NCBI RefSeq assembly: GCF_001425005.1 | Contig: NZ_LMDB01000012.1 | Coordinates: 372,001-436,000, forward strand | Source: Duganella sp. Root336D2 | GTDB taxonomy: Bacteria > Pseudomonadota > Gammaproteobacteria > Burkholderiales > Burkholderiaceae_D | Direction: 5' to 3' | Length of the DNA stretch: 64,000 bases | Shown here: positions 25,244 through 35,240 of the stretch, in pieces | Layout: the number at the start of each line of letters is the position of its first letter | How positions within the stretch are numbered: position 1 is the first letter of the stretch | The notes under the pieces: model-generated | The model's database searches: none | What the model was told of the DNA's origin: nothing | The model's input: only the letters and a program-made list of their open reading frames with translations | Translations under genes and position numbers: made by a program

Positions 25244-27371
25244 CGTCACCATGCAGTTCAATCTTCTTCGATGCCCGAATGATGATTTCCTTGCCCGTGA
25301 TCTCGATTCGCCCGTCTTTCTTCATCACAAAGACGCTTTCGCCTACTTCGATGCGGAACTCTTCGCCCGCAGTGAACGAAGTTTTCTTACCGACGATCAC
25401 CGACTTTGAAAGGCCAACCTGCTCCGCCTGCATCAGTGCAACGGTGGTGTTCATGCCGGCGCCGACGGTAGTCTGGTAGGCACCGCCGATCGTCAGCATT
25501 TTGGCCAACGCCACTGTCTCGGTTTTGATCATGCCGACTGTCACATGGCGGCTGCCGCCAATTGAGACTTTTTCGTCTTTGCCTACGTCCTCGCTCCGAT
25601 TGTCGCCAATGCTGATCGTTTCATTGTGGTCGACCCGCTCGCTGCGATTGTTATGGACCGTGATGGTTTCGTCCCTGCCGACGGTCTCGGTACGGTCACG
25701 CTTTACCTCGGTCGTCTCGTCGCGGTCAACGGTTTTGCGGCGATCATTGCCCACCCACTTGTCTTCATCGTTTTCCACCTCGGTGAGCTGGTCTTTCTCG
25801 GCGTGGAGCCACAACTGCTCCTGGCCTTTTTTGTCCTCAAAGCGGATGGCATTGGCATGGTCGTAACTTCCACCAGGGGATGAGCGCGACAGGATGCCGC
25901 TCTGCGTCTTATTGGCAGGCAGGTCCCAAGGCGGCATGGTGTCGGCGTTCGGCACCATGCCCATGATCAGCGGACGATCCGGATTCCCATTGAGGAACTG
26001 GATGATGACTTCCGTGCCAATGCGGGGAATGCTCGTCATGCCGAAATTCGATCCCGACCAGGCGGTCGCAACCCGGACCCAGGCCGAACTCTTATCGTCG
26101 TATTTGCCGTCGCGGTCCCAATGGAACTGGATCCTCACGCGGCCATATTTGTCGGTATAGATTTCCTCGCCTGGTGGCCCGACAACCAGCGCAGTTTCCA
26201 TACCGTAGGCTTGCGGTTCCTCGCTATTAAAGCCGCGTCCAGGATGCCAGGGAATCGTATTGCGGATGCAGCGAATCGAGTTCTCGTAACTGGAGCGTGC
26301 CTGCTTGCCGGCTTGGTAGTTGTTATTGGCTTTATGCCGCGCTTCCAGAATCAGGAAGGTCATTGCGGCTGCATCGCCGCCGGCTGCGCCATCGAAATGG
26401 CCTTTGAGCTCGAAATGCCGGCCGGGTTGTACCGTGCGGTCATTGCCGGCCCCTTCAAAGTGCTTGGCATTTGCTTCGATTTCCTCCAGGCGAAGGCGCG
26501 TCATCGCATCGCCTTCTCCCTGGTTGCGGAAGCCATACGTCCCAGTGAATTCGTACATCTCCTTGTTCAGGACTTTGCCCTGCCGGTTGATGCTGGGCTG
26601 GTCGGTAAACACCGGGCGCGGATTCTTGAAGTCGAAGCTCGACATGGCGTAACTGGCGGGCACCAGGTGGCGCACCGCAGTCCATTCCCCCAAGGCGTCG
26701 TCTTCAGTGGCGCCAGCCTCTTTCTGGAACGGTATTTCGGCGTGCTGGCCGTCGATTGCCGCGGACTGCGTGGAATCATCGGTTACTACCAGTGTGTGAC
26801 CATCGGCCCGATGCTCATACCAGTACATCCAGCCATGCTGCTCCCAGCGTCGGTGCAGGTAGTTGTAATCTGTTTCGCCATATTGGCAGGCATCGGTGTA
26901 TGCGGGATCCTCGCCGTTGATACGGAACTCAACGTCGCGCACGGGGTAGTCTGCCAGGATGTCGTCGCTTTGCCCAAGCAAGGATTTGTCGTGGAACAGG
27001 TAGTGATCCCGCCGCAGCTTGAGATAGCTCAGCCAGGGCCGCAGGACCAATTCATAGAAGACCAGGCCGCCATCGGCACGTAAGAGCCGGAACTCGAACA
27101 CATAACCGTTGAAGTAACGCAAGCTGCGGTCTTCACGCACCAGTTCAATTGTGACCATCTTCCCCAGCACGTCCTTCAGCGCGATGCCGGGATCGCTCGA
27201 GATCGCTTCGACCGTGAATTCGAAATCGCGCGAGACGCCCTCGGCAGCATCAAGGCGATTTGCCAGCAAGCTGGCATCGGGCCCGTCTTCATGGGGGAAG
27301 CGCAAGCGAAGCAACCGGTTGGTTTGGTGGAGCTCACCGGTTGCTGATAAGGGATCGGATATGGTGTTCAT
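25218..27371 (-). CDS. vgrG: VgrG (TssI) type VI secretion spike protein
   Basis: A 717-residue protein with the full VgrG layout. A gp27-like N-terminal region (LTVEAISSDPGIALKDVLG-type start; HRRWEQHGWMYWYEHRADGH near 180) leads into the OB-fold/gp5 region (GRVRIQFHWDRDGKYDDKSS, WVRVATAWSGSNFGM, RIGTEVIIQFLNGNPDRPLIMG). The C-terminal beta-helix has many short VxxDE/T repeats (for example DRTETVGRDETITVHNNRSE). There is no added effector domain at the C-terminus. VgrG trimers cap the Hcp tube and carry PAAR-tipped effectors, here most likely the neighbouring Rhs. No other secretion-apparatus gene is in the window, so it is an orphan VgrG cluster. Confidence 0.95.
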   Translation of the reverse strand: MNTISDPLSATGELHQTNRLLRLRFPHEDGPDASLLANRLDAAEGVSRDFEFTVEAISSDPGIALKDVLGKMVTIELVREDRSLRYFNGYVFEFRLLRADGGLVFYELVLRPWLSYLKLRRDHYLFHDKSLLGQSDDILADYPVRDVEFRINGEDPAYTDACQYGETDYNYLHRRWEQHGWMYWYEHRADGHTLVVTDDSTQSAAIDGQHAEIPFQKEAGATEDDALGEWTAVRHLVPASYAMSSFDFKNPRPVFTDQPSINRQGKVLNKEMYEFTGTYGFRNQGEGDAMTRLRLEEIEANAKHFEGAGNDRTVQPGRHFELKGHFDGAAGGDAAAMTFLILEARHKANNNYQAGKQARSSYENSIRCIRNTIPWHPGRGFNSEEPQAYGMETALVVGPPGEEIYTDKYGRVRIQFHWDRDGKYDDKSSAWVRVATAWSGSNFGMTSIPRIGTEVIIQFLNGNPDRPLIMGMVPNADTMPPWDLPANKTQSGILSRSSPGGSYDHANAIRFEDKKGQEQLWLHAEKDQLTEVENDEDKWVGNDRRKTVDRDETTEVKRDRTETVGRDETITVHNNRSERVDHNETISIGDNRSEDVGKDEKVSIGGSRHVTVGMIKTETVALAKMLTIGGAYQTTVGAGMNTTVALMQAEQVGLSKSVIVGKKTSFTAGEEFRIEVGESVFVMKKDGRIEITGKEIIIRASKKIELHGDDVDTNPKG

Positions 27372-27488
27372 TCAAGGGTTCTGCGAAGATTGCTTTATGG
27401 CATTAAAGCCATGGCCGAATTAAATATTAAAAAAGCATTTAGATATTTGCAACTGCCATTTCAATCGTGCGCAGATCCTTGCATATCG

Positions 27489-28421
27489 CTACCTAGTCTT
27501 GCGCGCCAGAAAATCGCCCATCAGCTTGCCGATTTGCTCGCCGTCCTCTTCGAGGGCGAAGTGACCGGTGTCGAGCAGGTGCAGCTCGGCCTTCGGCAGG
27601 TCGCGCAGGTATGGTGCTGCGCCGGCGGCGGGGAAGATCTTGTCGTTCTTGCCCCAGGCGATCAGCATCGGCGGCTGGTGTTTGCGGAAGTAGGCTTGCC
27701 ACTCCGGATAGCGCGCCGGGTTGCTGCCGTAGCTGTAGAACAGTTCGAGCTGGATGTCCTTGTTGCCGGGGCGGTCCATATAGGCCTGGTCGACGGTCCA
27801 TGCATCGGGGCTGATCTTGCTGGCGTCGCGCGCGCCGTGTGTGTATTGCCATTTGGTCGCACCGATCTCGAAGAATGGTTTGAGCTTGGCTGCATTCGCC
27901 TCGGTCCTGTCGGCCCAATAGACCTTGAACGGCGCCCAGAACTCGTTGTCGAGGCCTTCGGCGTAGGCATTGCCGTTCTGGACCACGATGGCAGATACCC
28001 GCTCTGGGTGGGCGGCTGCGAGGCGGAAGCCGATCGGGGCGCCGTAATCTTGCACGTACAAAGCGTATTTCGATGCGCCGACGACGGTGGTGAATTTGTC
28101 GACTACGTTTGCCAGGTTATCGAAGCTGTAGGGGAATTTGTCGACGGCCGGTGCATCGCTTTGCCCGAAACCAGGGTAGTCAGGCGCAATGACATGATAG
28201 CGGTCGGCCAACTGTGGAATCAGGTTACGGAACATCTGTGATGACGTGGGGAAGCCGTGCAGCAGCAGTACGGTTGGCGCGTCTTTTGGGCCAGCCTCGC
28301 GATAGAAGATGTTGACGCCGTCGACTTTCACGCTGCGGTAGCTCACGTCCGTTGAGGCGGCGGATGCGGTGGCGGCTGCAAAGGCCAGGGCCAGGGATGC
28401 GGCGATGCGGGAGGTGTTCAT
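27489..28421 (-). CDS. Exported alpha/beta hydrolase, haloalkane dehalogenase/epoxide hydrolase-like
   Basis: A 310-residue protein with a Sec signal peptide ([18 protein letters not shown]). The hydrolase core has [18 protein letters not shown] (HG oxyanion motif), [10 protein letters not shown] and the nucleophile elbow VQDYGAP, where the nucleophile is Asp rather than Ser, as in haloalkane dehalogenases and epoxide hydrolases. The acid/His pair is likely in WGKNDKIFP and [15 protein letters not shown] precedes the ATG. It is transcribed divergently from a paralogue at 28582. Its substrate is unknown; similar proteins are annotated generally as alpha/beta fold hydrolases. Confidence 0.82.
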   Translation of the reverse strand: MNTSRIAASLALAFAAATASAASTDVSYRSVKVDGVNIFYREAGPKDAPTVLLLHGFPTSSQMFRNLIPQLADRYHVIAPDYPGFGQSDAPAVDKFPYSFDNLANVVDKFTTVVGASKYALYVQDYGAPIGFRLAAAHPERVSAIVVQNGNAYAEGLDNEFWAPFKVYWADRTEANAAKLKPFFEIGATKWQYTHGARDASKISPDAWTVDQAYMDRPGNKDIQLELFYSYGSNPARYPEWQAYFRKHQPPMLIAWGKNDKIFPAAGAAPYLRDLPKAELHLLDTGHFALEEDGEQIGKLMGDFLARKTR

Positions 28422-28581
28422 GTTCGCTTCCTTCAAAAATAGTTGTGATGGGATGGATTGTAGGAAGCGCCTTTGGACGCCGGAACTACGCGCAGCGAAA
28501 CAATCCATTTCGCATGGCGGCGTTCCGCCCGGCCCTTGGCGTCGGTAAAGTGGGGCCATCGACATCCCACTGGAGAACAAC

Positions 28582-29535
28582 ATGAACAAACTCGTAGCCG
28601 CCGCCACCCTCGCACTTGCCGGGGCCGCGCAAGCCGCTCCTGTCGCTTACCGCACGGTCGCCGTGGATGGCATCAACATCGCTTATCGTGAAGCGGGCGA
28701 TGTCAGCAAACCCACGGTGCTGCTGTTGCACGGCGTGCCAAGTTCCTCACGCATGTATGACGGCCTGCTGCGCAAGCTGGGTGACCGCTACCACCTGGTG
28801 GCGCCGGACTATCCTGGCTTCGGCAACAGCGATGCACCCGATCCAGCCAAGTTCGCCTATACCTTCGAGAACCTGGCGTCGGTGATGCACAAGTTCACCG
28901 ATGCAGTCGGTGCACAACGCTACGTGCTGCTGATGCAGGATTATGGGGCGCCGGTCGGCATGCGCATGGCGCTGTCGCGGCCGCAGGCGGTGCAGGCGCT
29001 GGTATTCCAGAACGGGAATGTGTACGAGGAAGGGCTAGGGGCAATGTGGGCCAAGCGCAAGCCATTCTGGGCGGACCGTGCGGCGCACGAGAAGGATGTC
29101 ATCGCCGTGCACCAGTCGGTGGCTGCGACGCGTGCAAGGCATATCGGCAGTGATCCTGCCATCGACGCGTACGATCCCGACTTGTGGATGGATGAATATG
29201 CCTATCTCAATCGCCCGGGCCAGGCGCGTATCCAGGCCGACCTGATTTACGACTACCAGCACAACCTGGCGGCCTATCCTGAGTGGCAGGCCTGGCTGAA
29301 GCAGCGACGGTTGCCGACCCTGGTGGTGTGGGGTAAGCACGACCTGGCGTTCACCGTGCCGGGCGCGCAGGCCTTCAAACGCGACAACCCTGCGGCGGAA
29401 GTACACGTCCTGGACGGCGGGCACTTTGTGATGGATACGAAGCTGGACGAAGTCGCTGCCATCACCGGCAGCTTCCTCGGCAAGCTCAGTTCAGGTGCGG
29501 GTGCGTCCGAAGGTGCTGCGCCAGCAGGTCGATAA
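28582..29535 (+). CDS. Exported alpha/beta hydrolase, paralogue of the divergent neighbour
   Basis: A 317-residue protein with a signal peptide ([16 protein letters not shown]) and the same core as the neighbour: [32 protein letters not shown] and the Asp nucleophile in [13 protein letters not shown], with [13 protein letters not shown] and DGGHFVMD supplying the acid and His region. The two proteins are clear paralogues, on divergent strands with a 160-bp shared upstream region, so they may be co-regulated. Its 3' end overlaps the convergent LysR gene by 50 nt. The reaction is probably hydrolysis of an epoxide, halide or ester; the substrate is not indicated. Confidence 0.82.
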   Translation: MNKLVAAATLALAGAAQAAPVAYRTVAVDGINIAYREAGDVSKPTVLLLHGVPSSSRMYDGLLRKLGDRYHLVAPDYPGFGNSDAPDPAKFAYTFENLASVMHKFTDAVGAQRYVLLMQDYGAPVGMRMALSRPQAVQALVFQNGNVYEEGLGAMWAKRKPFWADRAAHEKDVIAVHQSVAATRARHIGSDPAIDAYDPDLWMDEYAYLNRPGQARIQADLIYDYQHNLAAYPEWQAWLKQRRLPTLVVWGKHDLAFTVPGAQAFKRDNPAAEVHVLDGGHFVMDTKLDEVAAITGSFLGKLSSGAGASEGAAPAGR

Positions 29536-30385
29536 ACTTGCGGACCTTGGAGGAGCCGTATTTGCTTTCGCGGTGCAGGATGTGTACCGGCCACGGCTCC
29601 TCTTCGAATTCCGGCAGGATGATCTTCAGTTTGCCGGCCGCCAGTTCGTCCGCCATCTGGTAGGAAAGCAGGCGGCAGATGCCAAGGCCGTCCACTGCAG
29701 CGCGGATGGCGGAGTCGTTGCTGGTGACGGTGAAGCGCGGTTTCATGCGGACGGTTAGGGCATTGTCCCCATCGCCGAACTTCCATTCCACGCGCGGAGT
29801 GATATTGCTGGCCGCGATGATCGTATGCTGTTGCAGTTCTTCCGGATGTTGCGGCACGCCGTTCCGGGCCAGGTATTCGGGGGAGGCACACAGGACGCGC
29901 CGCATCTGGCCCACGCGCAGCGCCTTCATGCTGGAATCGGGCAGGGGGCCCAGGCGCACGGCAACGTCCATGCCTTCTTCAATCAGGTTGACTACTCGGT
30001 CAAGGAAGTAGGCCGACACGTCGACATCAGGGTACTGCTGCAGGAATTGTACGATGCAGGGGGTAACGAAGTTCTTCCCGAACAGGACGGAAGCAGTGAC
30101 CGACAGGTTGCCCTTCGGCGTCGAATTGACGCCTGCGACGGCGTCGTTGGCCTCGTCGATGCTGGCCAGGATGTTGCGGCAATCGTCCAGGTAACGCTGG
30201 CCGGCTTCGGTCAGGCGGACATTGCGGGTGGTCCTTTGCAGCAGCTGGGCGCCCAACTTTTCTTCCAGCGCCGCGATGGCGCGTGTGATTGCGGCCGGCG
30301 ACATATCCAGGGTGCGCGAAGCGCCGGCAAAACTTTCCTGTTCGCCCACCGCCACAAATACCGACATCAGGTGCACGTGATCCAT
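29486..30385 (-). CDS. LysR-family transcriptional regulator
   Basis: A 299-residue protein with an N-terminal winged helix-turn-helix (FVAVGEQESFAGASRTLDMS then AITRAIAALEEKLGAQLLQR, residues 9-55) and a C-terminal periplasmic-binding-type sensor domain. The sequence is close to the AaeR/DsdC-like 'LysR substrate-binding' group (CrgA type). GGAGGAGATTC precedes the ATG. It is convergent with the exported hydrolase and divergent from the siderophore receptor; its targets are not known. The 128-nt gap to the receptor gene contains the Fur box. Confidence 0.9.
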   Translation of the reverse strand: MDHVHLMSVFVAVGEQESFAGASRTLDMSPAAITRAIAALEEKLGAQLLQRTTRNVRLTEAGQRYLDDCRNILASIDEANDAVAGVNSTPKGNLSVTASVLFGKNFVTPCIVQFLQQYPDVDVSAYFLDRVVNLIEEGMDVAVRLGPLPDSSMKALRVGQMRRVLCASPEYLARNGVPQHPEELQQHTIIAASNITPRVEWKFGDGDNALTVRMKPRFTVTSNDSAIRAAVDGLGICRLLSYQMADELAAGKLKIILPEFEEEPWPVHILHRESKYGSSKVRKFIDLLAQHLRTHPHLN

Positions 30386-30421
30386 GAATCTCCTCCTGAA
30401 CGTGATGGTAGCTGTTAATTA

Positions 30422-30452
30422 TTGAACCAGATTAACTTTTTTGCCTTATACT
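30422..30452 (+). promoter_or_regulatory. Candidate promoter of the siderophore operon
   Basis: TTGAAC (30422-30427) and TATACT (30447-30452), separated by 19 nt, form a plausible sigma-70 promoter just upstream of the Fur box. The spacing is on the long side, so this is tentative. Confidence 0.4.
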
Positions 30453-30465
30453 TCTTGCATCATTG

Positions 30466-30484
30466 AATGAGAATGATTATCATT
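30466..30484 (+). promoter_or_regulatory. Fur box controlling the siderophore operon
   Basis: A 19-bp site whose central 15 bases (TGAGAAT-G-ATTATCA, 30468-30482) match the 7-1-7 Fur consensus TGATAAT-N-ATTATCA at all but one position. It lies about 14 nt downstream of the candidate -10 element and 30 nt before the receptor ATG, so iron-loaded Fur would block transcription of the whole operon when iron is plentiful. Confidence 0.88.
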
Positions 30485-30513
30485 TGCGTTCTTTTTCAAA
30501 CTCACTGCTTGTT

Positions 30514-32463
30514 ATGTCCCTTTCGAAAACCCTTCTCGCGGCAAGCCTGGCCGCCATCGGCCTGCCTGCCTTTGCCGATGATGCTGGCGGCGTCGGCGAT
30601 GGCAACGTCGTCGTGGTCACCGCTTCCATGCGAGCACACACCGTGGCCAATGCACCCGCCTTCACTACCGTCATTACGGCCGAAGATATCGCCAGGTCGC
30701 CGGTCAACGGCCTGGCCGACCTGCTGCGCGACAGCGTCGGTGTGAACAACCAGACCGACGACAACGGCCGCGACGAAATTCGCATCCGCGGCCTGGGCGG
30801 CAAATACACCCTGATGCTGGTGAACGGCAAGCGCGTCTCGTCCGGCGGGGCACTGTGGCGCGGCGGGGATTTCGATTTCAGCTCGATCCCGCTGTCCAGC
30901 ATCAAACGGGTGGAGATCGTACGCGGTCCGATGGCGGCGCTGTATGGCTCGGATGCGATGGGCGGCGTGATCAACATCATCACCTGGCCGGCCACGAAAG
31001 AATGGAAGGGCAGCGTGACCGGTGAATACCGCACCGTGGACAGCGGCTACGACGGCGACCAGTATCGCGTGGGCGCCAACGTCTCGGGTGCGCTGAGCGA
31101 CACCGTCAGCCTGTCGCTGGCGGGTGAGCGCTATGACCGCGACGCGTGGTGGGGAGCCCCGGCCAGCGACCAGACGCGCACCCCGCGCCTGGAGGAGAAA
31201 AAGGCCAGCAACCTGACCGGCACTTTGACCTGGCAGCTGGCGGAAAACCAGTCGCTGGACTTCGACCTGGGCTACAACAAGGACAAGCGCCCGCGCGTGA
31301 TGTACTACTACGCCTTTTACCCTGAATGGAACTTCGAATCCAAGGATATCCGCGACCAGGAGATCGAACGCAACACCTACGGCCTGACCCATCGCGCCAA
31401 CTGGGACTGGGGCAATACCACAGCCTACATCACCCGCGAGAGCGCCGAGATCCACGATTTCAACACGCGCTACGACAAGCCGCAGCAGCGCACCTTGAAG
31501 GAAGAGAACACCTACGCCAAGTTTTACGGCAACACGACCTTTGGCATCAACGCGCTGACCGCCGGTGTCGACCTGCGCCGCCAGGTGATCCGCGATGCCG
31601 TCAGCTACAAGGATACCGGGAAGGTCAGCACCGACAGCAAGGCGGTCTTCGTGGAAGATGAACTGACGCTGGCCAAAGACCTGCACCTGACGCTGGCCGG
31701 CCGACTGGACGACCACAGCGTGTTCGGCAGCCACTTCTCACCCAAGAGCTACCTGGTATGGCAGGGCAATGACGTGCTGACCGTCAAGGGCGGCATCAGC
31801 AAGGCCTTCAAGGCGCCGGATGCCTACCAGTTGACGAAGGAGTACCGTATCGTGAGCTGCGGCGGCAGCTGCTTCCTGGCCGGCAATCCCGAACTGTCGC
31901 CTGAGACCAGCACCAACTATGAACTGGGCTTCGAAGTGCACCAGAAGGGCTGGGACCTGACCGCCGTCGCCTTCAAGAACGACGTCGACGACCTGATTGT
32001 GGCGACCTATGACGCACCGACCAATTCGCGCCGCTGGGTCAATGTGGCGCAGGCCAAGACCAAAGGCCTGGAGCTGGAAGCGAGCGTGCAGCTGCATCCT
32101 TTGCTCACGCTGTCGGGCAACTTCACCCACCTGAAGGCGGATTACACCAACGAAAACGGCAAGACCACGGTGCTGGACAACCGTCCTGAAAACGTGGGCC
32201 GCGTCGGGCTGACCTGGTCTGCAGTACCGGGCGTACAGGCTTCGCTGTCGGCGCATTACGCCGGCAAGCAGTTCTACTCGGAGAAAGAGCTGCCAGGCTA
32301 CACCCGCGTCGACCTGGGCATGTCCGCCAAGGCGGGCAAGCACTGGACCCTGCGCACCGGCGTCAAGAACCTGACCGATGTCGACCTGTCGAAGAAGAGC
32401 AAGGACTTCAGCTTCTTTGAGCTGGGCCGCAATTACTACGCCAGCGCCACTTACAGCTTCTGA
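30514..32463 (+). CDS. TonB-dependent outer-membrane receptor for a catecholate siderophore
   Basis: A 649-residue protein with a signal peptide (LSKTLLAASLAAIGLPAFA). A plug domain follows (about 30-160: AFTTVITAEDIARSPVNG, EIRIRGLGGKYTLMLVNGKR, VEIVRGPMAALYGSDAMGG), then a 22-strand barrel ending in the canonical aromatic C-terminus (SATYSF). The plug resembles CirA/FepA-type catecholate receptors. It imports the ferric siderophore using TonB-ExbBD energy. I chose the ATG at 30514; an upstream TTG would place translation inside the Fur box. It is the first gene of the operon and is probably the cognate receptor for the siderophore made downstream. Confidence 0.92.
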   Translation: MSLSKTLLAASLAAIGLPAFADDAGGVGDGNVVVVTASMRAHTVANAPAFTTVITAEDIARSPVNGLADLLRDSVGVNNQTDDNGRDEIRIRGLGGKYTLMLVNGKRVSSGGALWRGGDFDFSSIPLSSIKRVEIVRGPMAALYGSDAMGGVINIITWPATKEWKGSVTGEYRTVDSGYDGDQYRVGANVSGALSDTVSLSLAGERYDRDAWWGAPASDQTRTPRLEEKKASNLTGTLTWQLAENQSLDFDLGYNKDKRPRVMYYYAFYPEWNFESKDIRDQEIERNTYGLTHRANWDWGNTTAYITRESAEIHDFNTRYDKPQQRTLKEENTYAKFYGNTTFGINALTAGVDLRRQVIRDAVSYKDTGKVSTDSKAVFVEDELTLAKDLHLTLAGRLDDHSVFGSHFSPKSYLVWQGNDVLTVKGGISKAFKAPDAYQLTKEYRIVSCGGSCFLAGNPELSPETSTNYELGFEVHQKGWDLTAVAFKNDVDDLIVATYDAPTNSRRWVNVAQAKTKGLELEASVQLHPLLTLSGNFTHLKADYTNENGKTTVLDNRPENVGRVGLTWSAVPGVQASLSAHYAGKQFYSEKELPGYTRVDLGMSAKAGKHWTLRTGVKNLTDVDLSKKSKDFSFFELGRNYYASATYSF

Positions 32464-32541
32464 TGCACACAGGGGCCAGCCCCCTGATCCCGTAGCCAGC
32501 GTAAAGCCAGCGAACATTTCAAACAGTTTGCGAGGTAGAAC

Positions 32542-33654
32542 ATGGCTACAAGCTTATTCCTGTCGCCGCACCGTTCGCTGCGTGGCAGCGGCGTTGCGGA
32601 ACGCATCGATACGCCGGCACACGATGCCGGCCGCCTGCAGGCCGATGTCGCGGCAGCCTTGCGCCGCGCCCGCGAGCGCGGCAATCCGCACCCGGTGGTG
32701 CTGGGGGCAATTCCTTTCGATACGCGCCAGCCGTCGGCGCTGGTGGTGCCGCTGGCGTCCGAGTTCGTCGACCGTAACGACATGGTGCGCGGCACGGCGG
32801 CGGAACTGCCGCCCATCCTGCATACGCAAAGCATTCCAGGCGAAGAGCGCTTCAAGCAAGGCGTGCGCCAGGCTGTGGCGAATTTTGGCCTGAGCGATAT
32901 CCGCAAGGCCGTGCTATCGCGCCTGCTGGACGTGGAGCTGGCCGGCAATGCCGATGCCGGCGATATCTTCCGCCGCCTGGTGGCGCGCAATCCTTCCGGC
33001 TTCCAGTTCCGGCTGCCGCTGGCGGACGGTTCCGAACTGGTTGGCGTCTCGCCTGAGCTGCTGGTGCGCAAGGAGGGCGGGCGCCTGGAGTCGAATCCGC
33101 TGGCCGGTTCGGCGCGGCGCGATGCCAACCCGGCGCGCGACCGCGAGGTGAGCGAGGCGCTGCTGCGCTCTTCCAAGGACGCTTACGAGCACCGCCTGGT
33201 GACCGATGAAATCCGCCGCGTGCTGGCGCCGGTCTGCCGAGACCTGAATATTCCTGAGCGGCCTTCTCTGCTGTCGACGGCCGCCATGTGGCACCTGTCC
33301 ACGCCGATCGAAGGGGCGTTGCACGATCCCGCCATGGGGGCGCTGGAGCTGGCCTGCCGCCTGCACCCGACGCCGGCGGTGTGCGGCTTCCCGACGCGCC
33401 TTGCGCGCAAGCTGATCGATCTGGTCGAACCGTTTGACCGGGGGCTGTTCGCGGGCATGGTGGGCTGGTGCGACGATGAGGGCAACGGCGAATGGGCGGT
33501 GACGATCCGCTGCGGCCGCGTGGCCGGCAACCGCGTGCAGTTGTTTGCAGGCGCCGGCATTGTGGCCGATTCCTGCCCGGATGCCGAGTGGGCCGAAACC
33601 CAGGCCAAGCTGCAGACCATGCTCGGCGCACTGACCGCAAGGGAGGCCGCATGA
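32542..33654 (+). CDS. entC: Isochorismate synthase
   Basis: A 370-residue chorismate-utilising enzyme. The family pattern is present: [35 protein letters not shown] (near 170-195), [21 protein letters not shown] and [10 protein letters not shown] in the middle, and [31 protein letters not shown] and [11 protein letters not shown] at the end. It converts chorismate to isochorismate in the cytoplasm, the first step to 2,3-dihydroxybenzoate. No Fur box is seen in the 78-nt gap after the receptor gene, so it probably relies on the upstream promoter. Its stop overlaps entE by 4 nt. Confidence 0.93.
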   Translation: MATSLFLSPHRSLRGSGVAERIDTPAHDAGRLQADVAAALRRARERGNPHPVVLGAIPFDTRQPSALVVPLASEFVDRNDMVRGTAAELPPILHTQSIPGEERFKQGVRQAVANFGLSDIRKAVLSRLLDVELAGNADAGDIFRRLVARNPSGFQFRLPLADGSELVGVSPELLVRKEGGRLESNPLAGSARRDANPARDREVSEALLRSSKDAYEHRLVTDEIRRVLAPVCRDLNIPERPSLLSTAAMWHLSTPIEGALHDPAMGALELACRLHPTPAVCGFPTRLARKLIDLVEPFDRGLFAGMVGWCDDEGNGEWAVTIRCGRVAGNRVQLFAGAGIVADSCPDAEWAETQAKLQTMLGALTAREAA

Positions 33655-35225
33655 TCGAATTCACCGCATGGCCGCAGGAGGCGGCGCAGCGCTACCGGGA
33701 GCAGGGCCTGTGGGCCGGGCTGCCTTTGACCGAGATCCTGGAACGCCAGGCGCGCGCACATCCGCAGGGCATCGCCGTCATCTGCGGCGAGCGCATGCTC
33801 AGCTACCGCGAGCTGGACGAACAGGCGGAGCAGCTGGCGCAAGTGCTGGCCCGGCGCGGCCTGGGCGTGGGCGATACCGCCCTGGTGCAATTGCCCAATG
33901 TGGCGGAACTGTATATTGCCTTCTTCGGCCTGCTGAAAGCCGGCGTGGCGCCGGTGAATGCGCTGTTCAGCCACCAGCGGCTGGAACTCGCGGCGTATGC
34001 GCAGCAGCTGCGGCCCAAGCTGCTGGTGGCTTCGGCCAGCCATGCGCTGTTTGCCAACGACGGGTTCGCGCGCGAGCTGGCCGTGCCGCACACCATGGTG
34101 CTGGGGGAGGACGGCTTCCGCGAACAGGCCCAGGGCATCGGGCCGCGGCCGCAGCATTCGCCCGCCTCCGAAGTGGCCTTCTTCCAGCTCTCCGGCGGCA
34201 GCACCGGCACGCCCAAGCTGATCCCGCGCACCCATGACGACTACTACTACAGCGTGCGGCGCAGCGCCGAGATCTGCCGCCTGGACCGCGGCACGCGCTT
34301 CCTGTGCGCGCTGCCGGCAGGCCACAACTTCCTGCTCAGTTCTCCAGGGGCGCTTGGCGTGTTCCATGCCGGCGGCACCGTGGTGCTGGCGCCGGCGCCG
34401 GAACCGCTGGCCTGCTTCGCGCTGATCGAAAAGCACTCAGTGAACATGGCGGCGCTGGTGCCGTCCGCTGTCGCCCTGTGGCTGCAGGCGGCGCAGCAGG
34501 CGGAACGCCGCGCGCAGCTTGCGTCGCTGCGCCTGCTGCAGGTGGGCGGCGCCAGCTTTGCGGAGGCCCTGGCGCGCCGCGTACCGCAGGAACTCGGATG
34601 CGCGCTGCAGCAGGTGTTCGGCATGGCCGAAGGCCTGGTCAACTACACGCGCCTGGATGACGCCGACGACGTGGTCTACACCACCCAGGGCCGCCCCATG
34701 AGCGATGCCGACGAGGTGCGCGTGCTGGATGCGGATGGCCGGCCGGTGGCGGACGGCGAGACCGGCATGCTGGCCACGCGCGGTCCGTACACTTTCCGCG
34801 GCTACTACCGCGCGCCCGAACACAATGCGCGCGTGTTTGATGCGGACGGCTTCTACCACACGGGCGACCTGGTGCAGCGCGGCGCCGGCGGCAACCTTCG
34901 CGTGGTCGGCCGCGTGAAGGACCAGATCAACCGCGGCGGCGAAAAGATCGCTGCCGAGGAAGTGGAGAACCTGCTGCTGCGCCATCCCGGCGTGCTGCAG
35001 GCGGCGCTGATTTCGGTGCCCCATGCGCTGCTGGGCGAAATGAGCTGCGCCTGCATCGTGCCGCGCGGCGACAGCCTGCGTCCGGTCGAACTGCGCAAAT
35101 ACCTGCGCGGCCTGGGCGTGGCCGACTACAAGCTGCCCGACCGCTTTGAAATGCTGGACCGCCTGCCGCTTACGGCGGTCGGCAAGACCGACAAGCTGGC
35201 GCTGCGCGCCAGTATCCCGAATTGA
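33651..35225 (+). CDS. entE: 2,3-dihydroxybenzoate-AMP ligase
   Basis: A 524-residue acyl-adenylating enzyme, close in length to EntE/DhbE. It starts [20 protein letters not shown]; the ATP loop is [13 protein letters not shown] (near 180-193). [18 protein letters not shown] is the aryl-acid-type adenylate motif, YHTGDLV follows, and the C-terminal [22 protein letters not shown] holds the hinge and catalytic-Lys region (final Lys in VGKTDKLAL). It activates 2,3-dihydroxybenzoate and loads it on the EntB carrier domain. ATGA overlap with entC indicates coupling. Confidence 0.95.
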   Translation: MIEFTAWPQEAAQRYREQGLWAGLPLTEILERQARAHPQGIAVICGERMLSYRELDEQAEQLAQVLARRGLGVGDTALVQLPNVAELYIAFFGLLKAGVAPVNALFSHQRLELAAYAQQLRPKLLVASASHALFANDGFARELAVPHTMVLGEDGFREQAQGIGPRPQHSPASEVAFFQLSGGSTGTPKLIPRTHDDYYYSVRRSAEICRLDRGTRFLCALPAGHNFLLSSPGALGVFHAGGTVVLAPAPEPLACFALIEKHSVNMAALVPSAVALWLQAAQQAERRAQLASLRLLQVGGASFAEALARRVPQELGCALQQVFGMAEGLVNYTRLDDADDVVYTTQGRPMSDADEVRVLDADGRPVADGETGMLATRGPYTFRGYYRAPEHNARVFDADGFYHTGDLVQRGAGGNLRVVGRVKDQINRGGEKIAAEEVENLLLRHPGVLQAALISVPHALLGEMSCACIVPRGDSLRPVELRKYLRGLGVADYKLPDRFEMLDRLPLTAVGKTDKLALRASIPN

Positions 35226-35240
35226 GATGGAGCCTGGACC

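Noticed and set aside
14692..27371. A complete type VI secretion system
   Set aside because: Only VgrG, DUF2169 and Rhs are present; no tssB, tssC, hcp, clpV, tssJ, tssL or tssM-like genes were found.
32464..32541. A second promoter or Fur box before entC
   Set aside because: No 7-1-7 match was found in the 78-nt gap; the gene is probably read from the receptor promoter.
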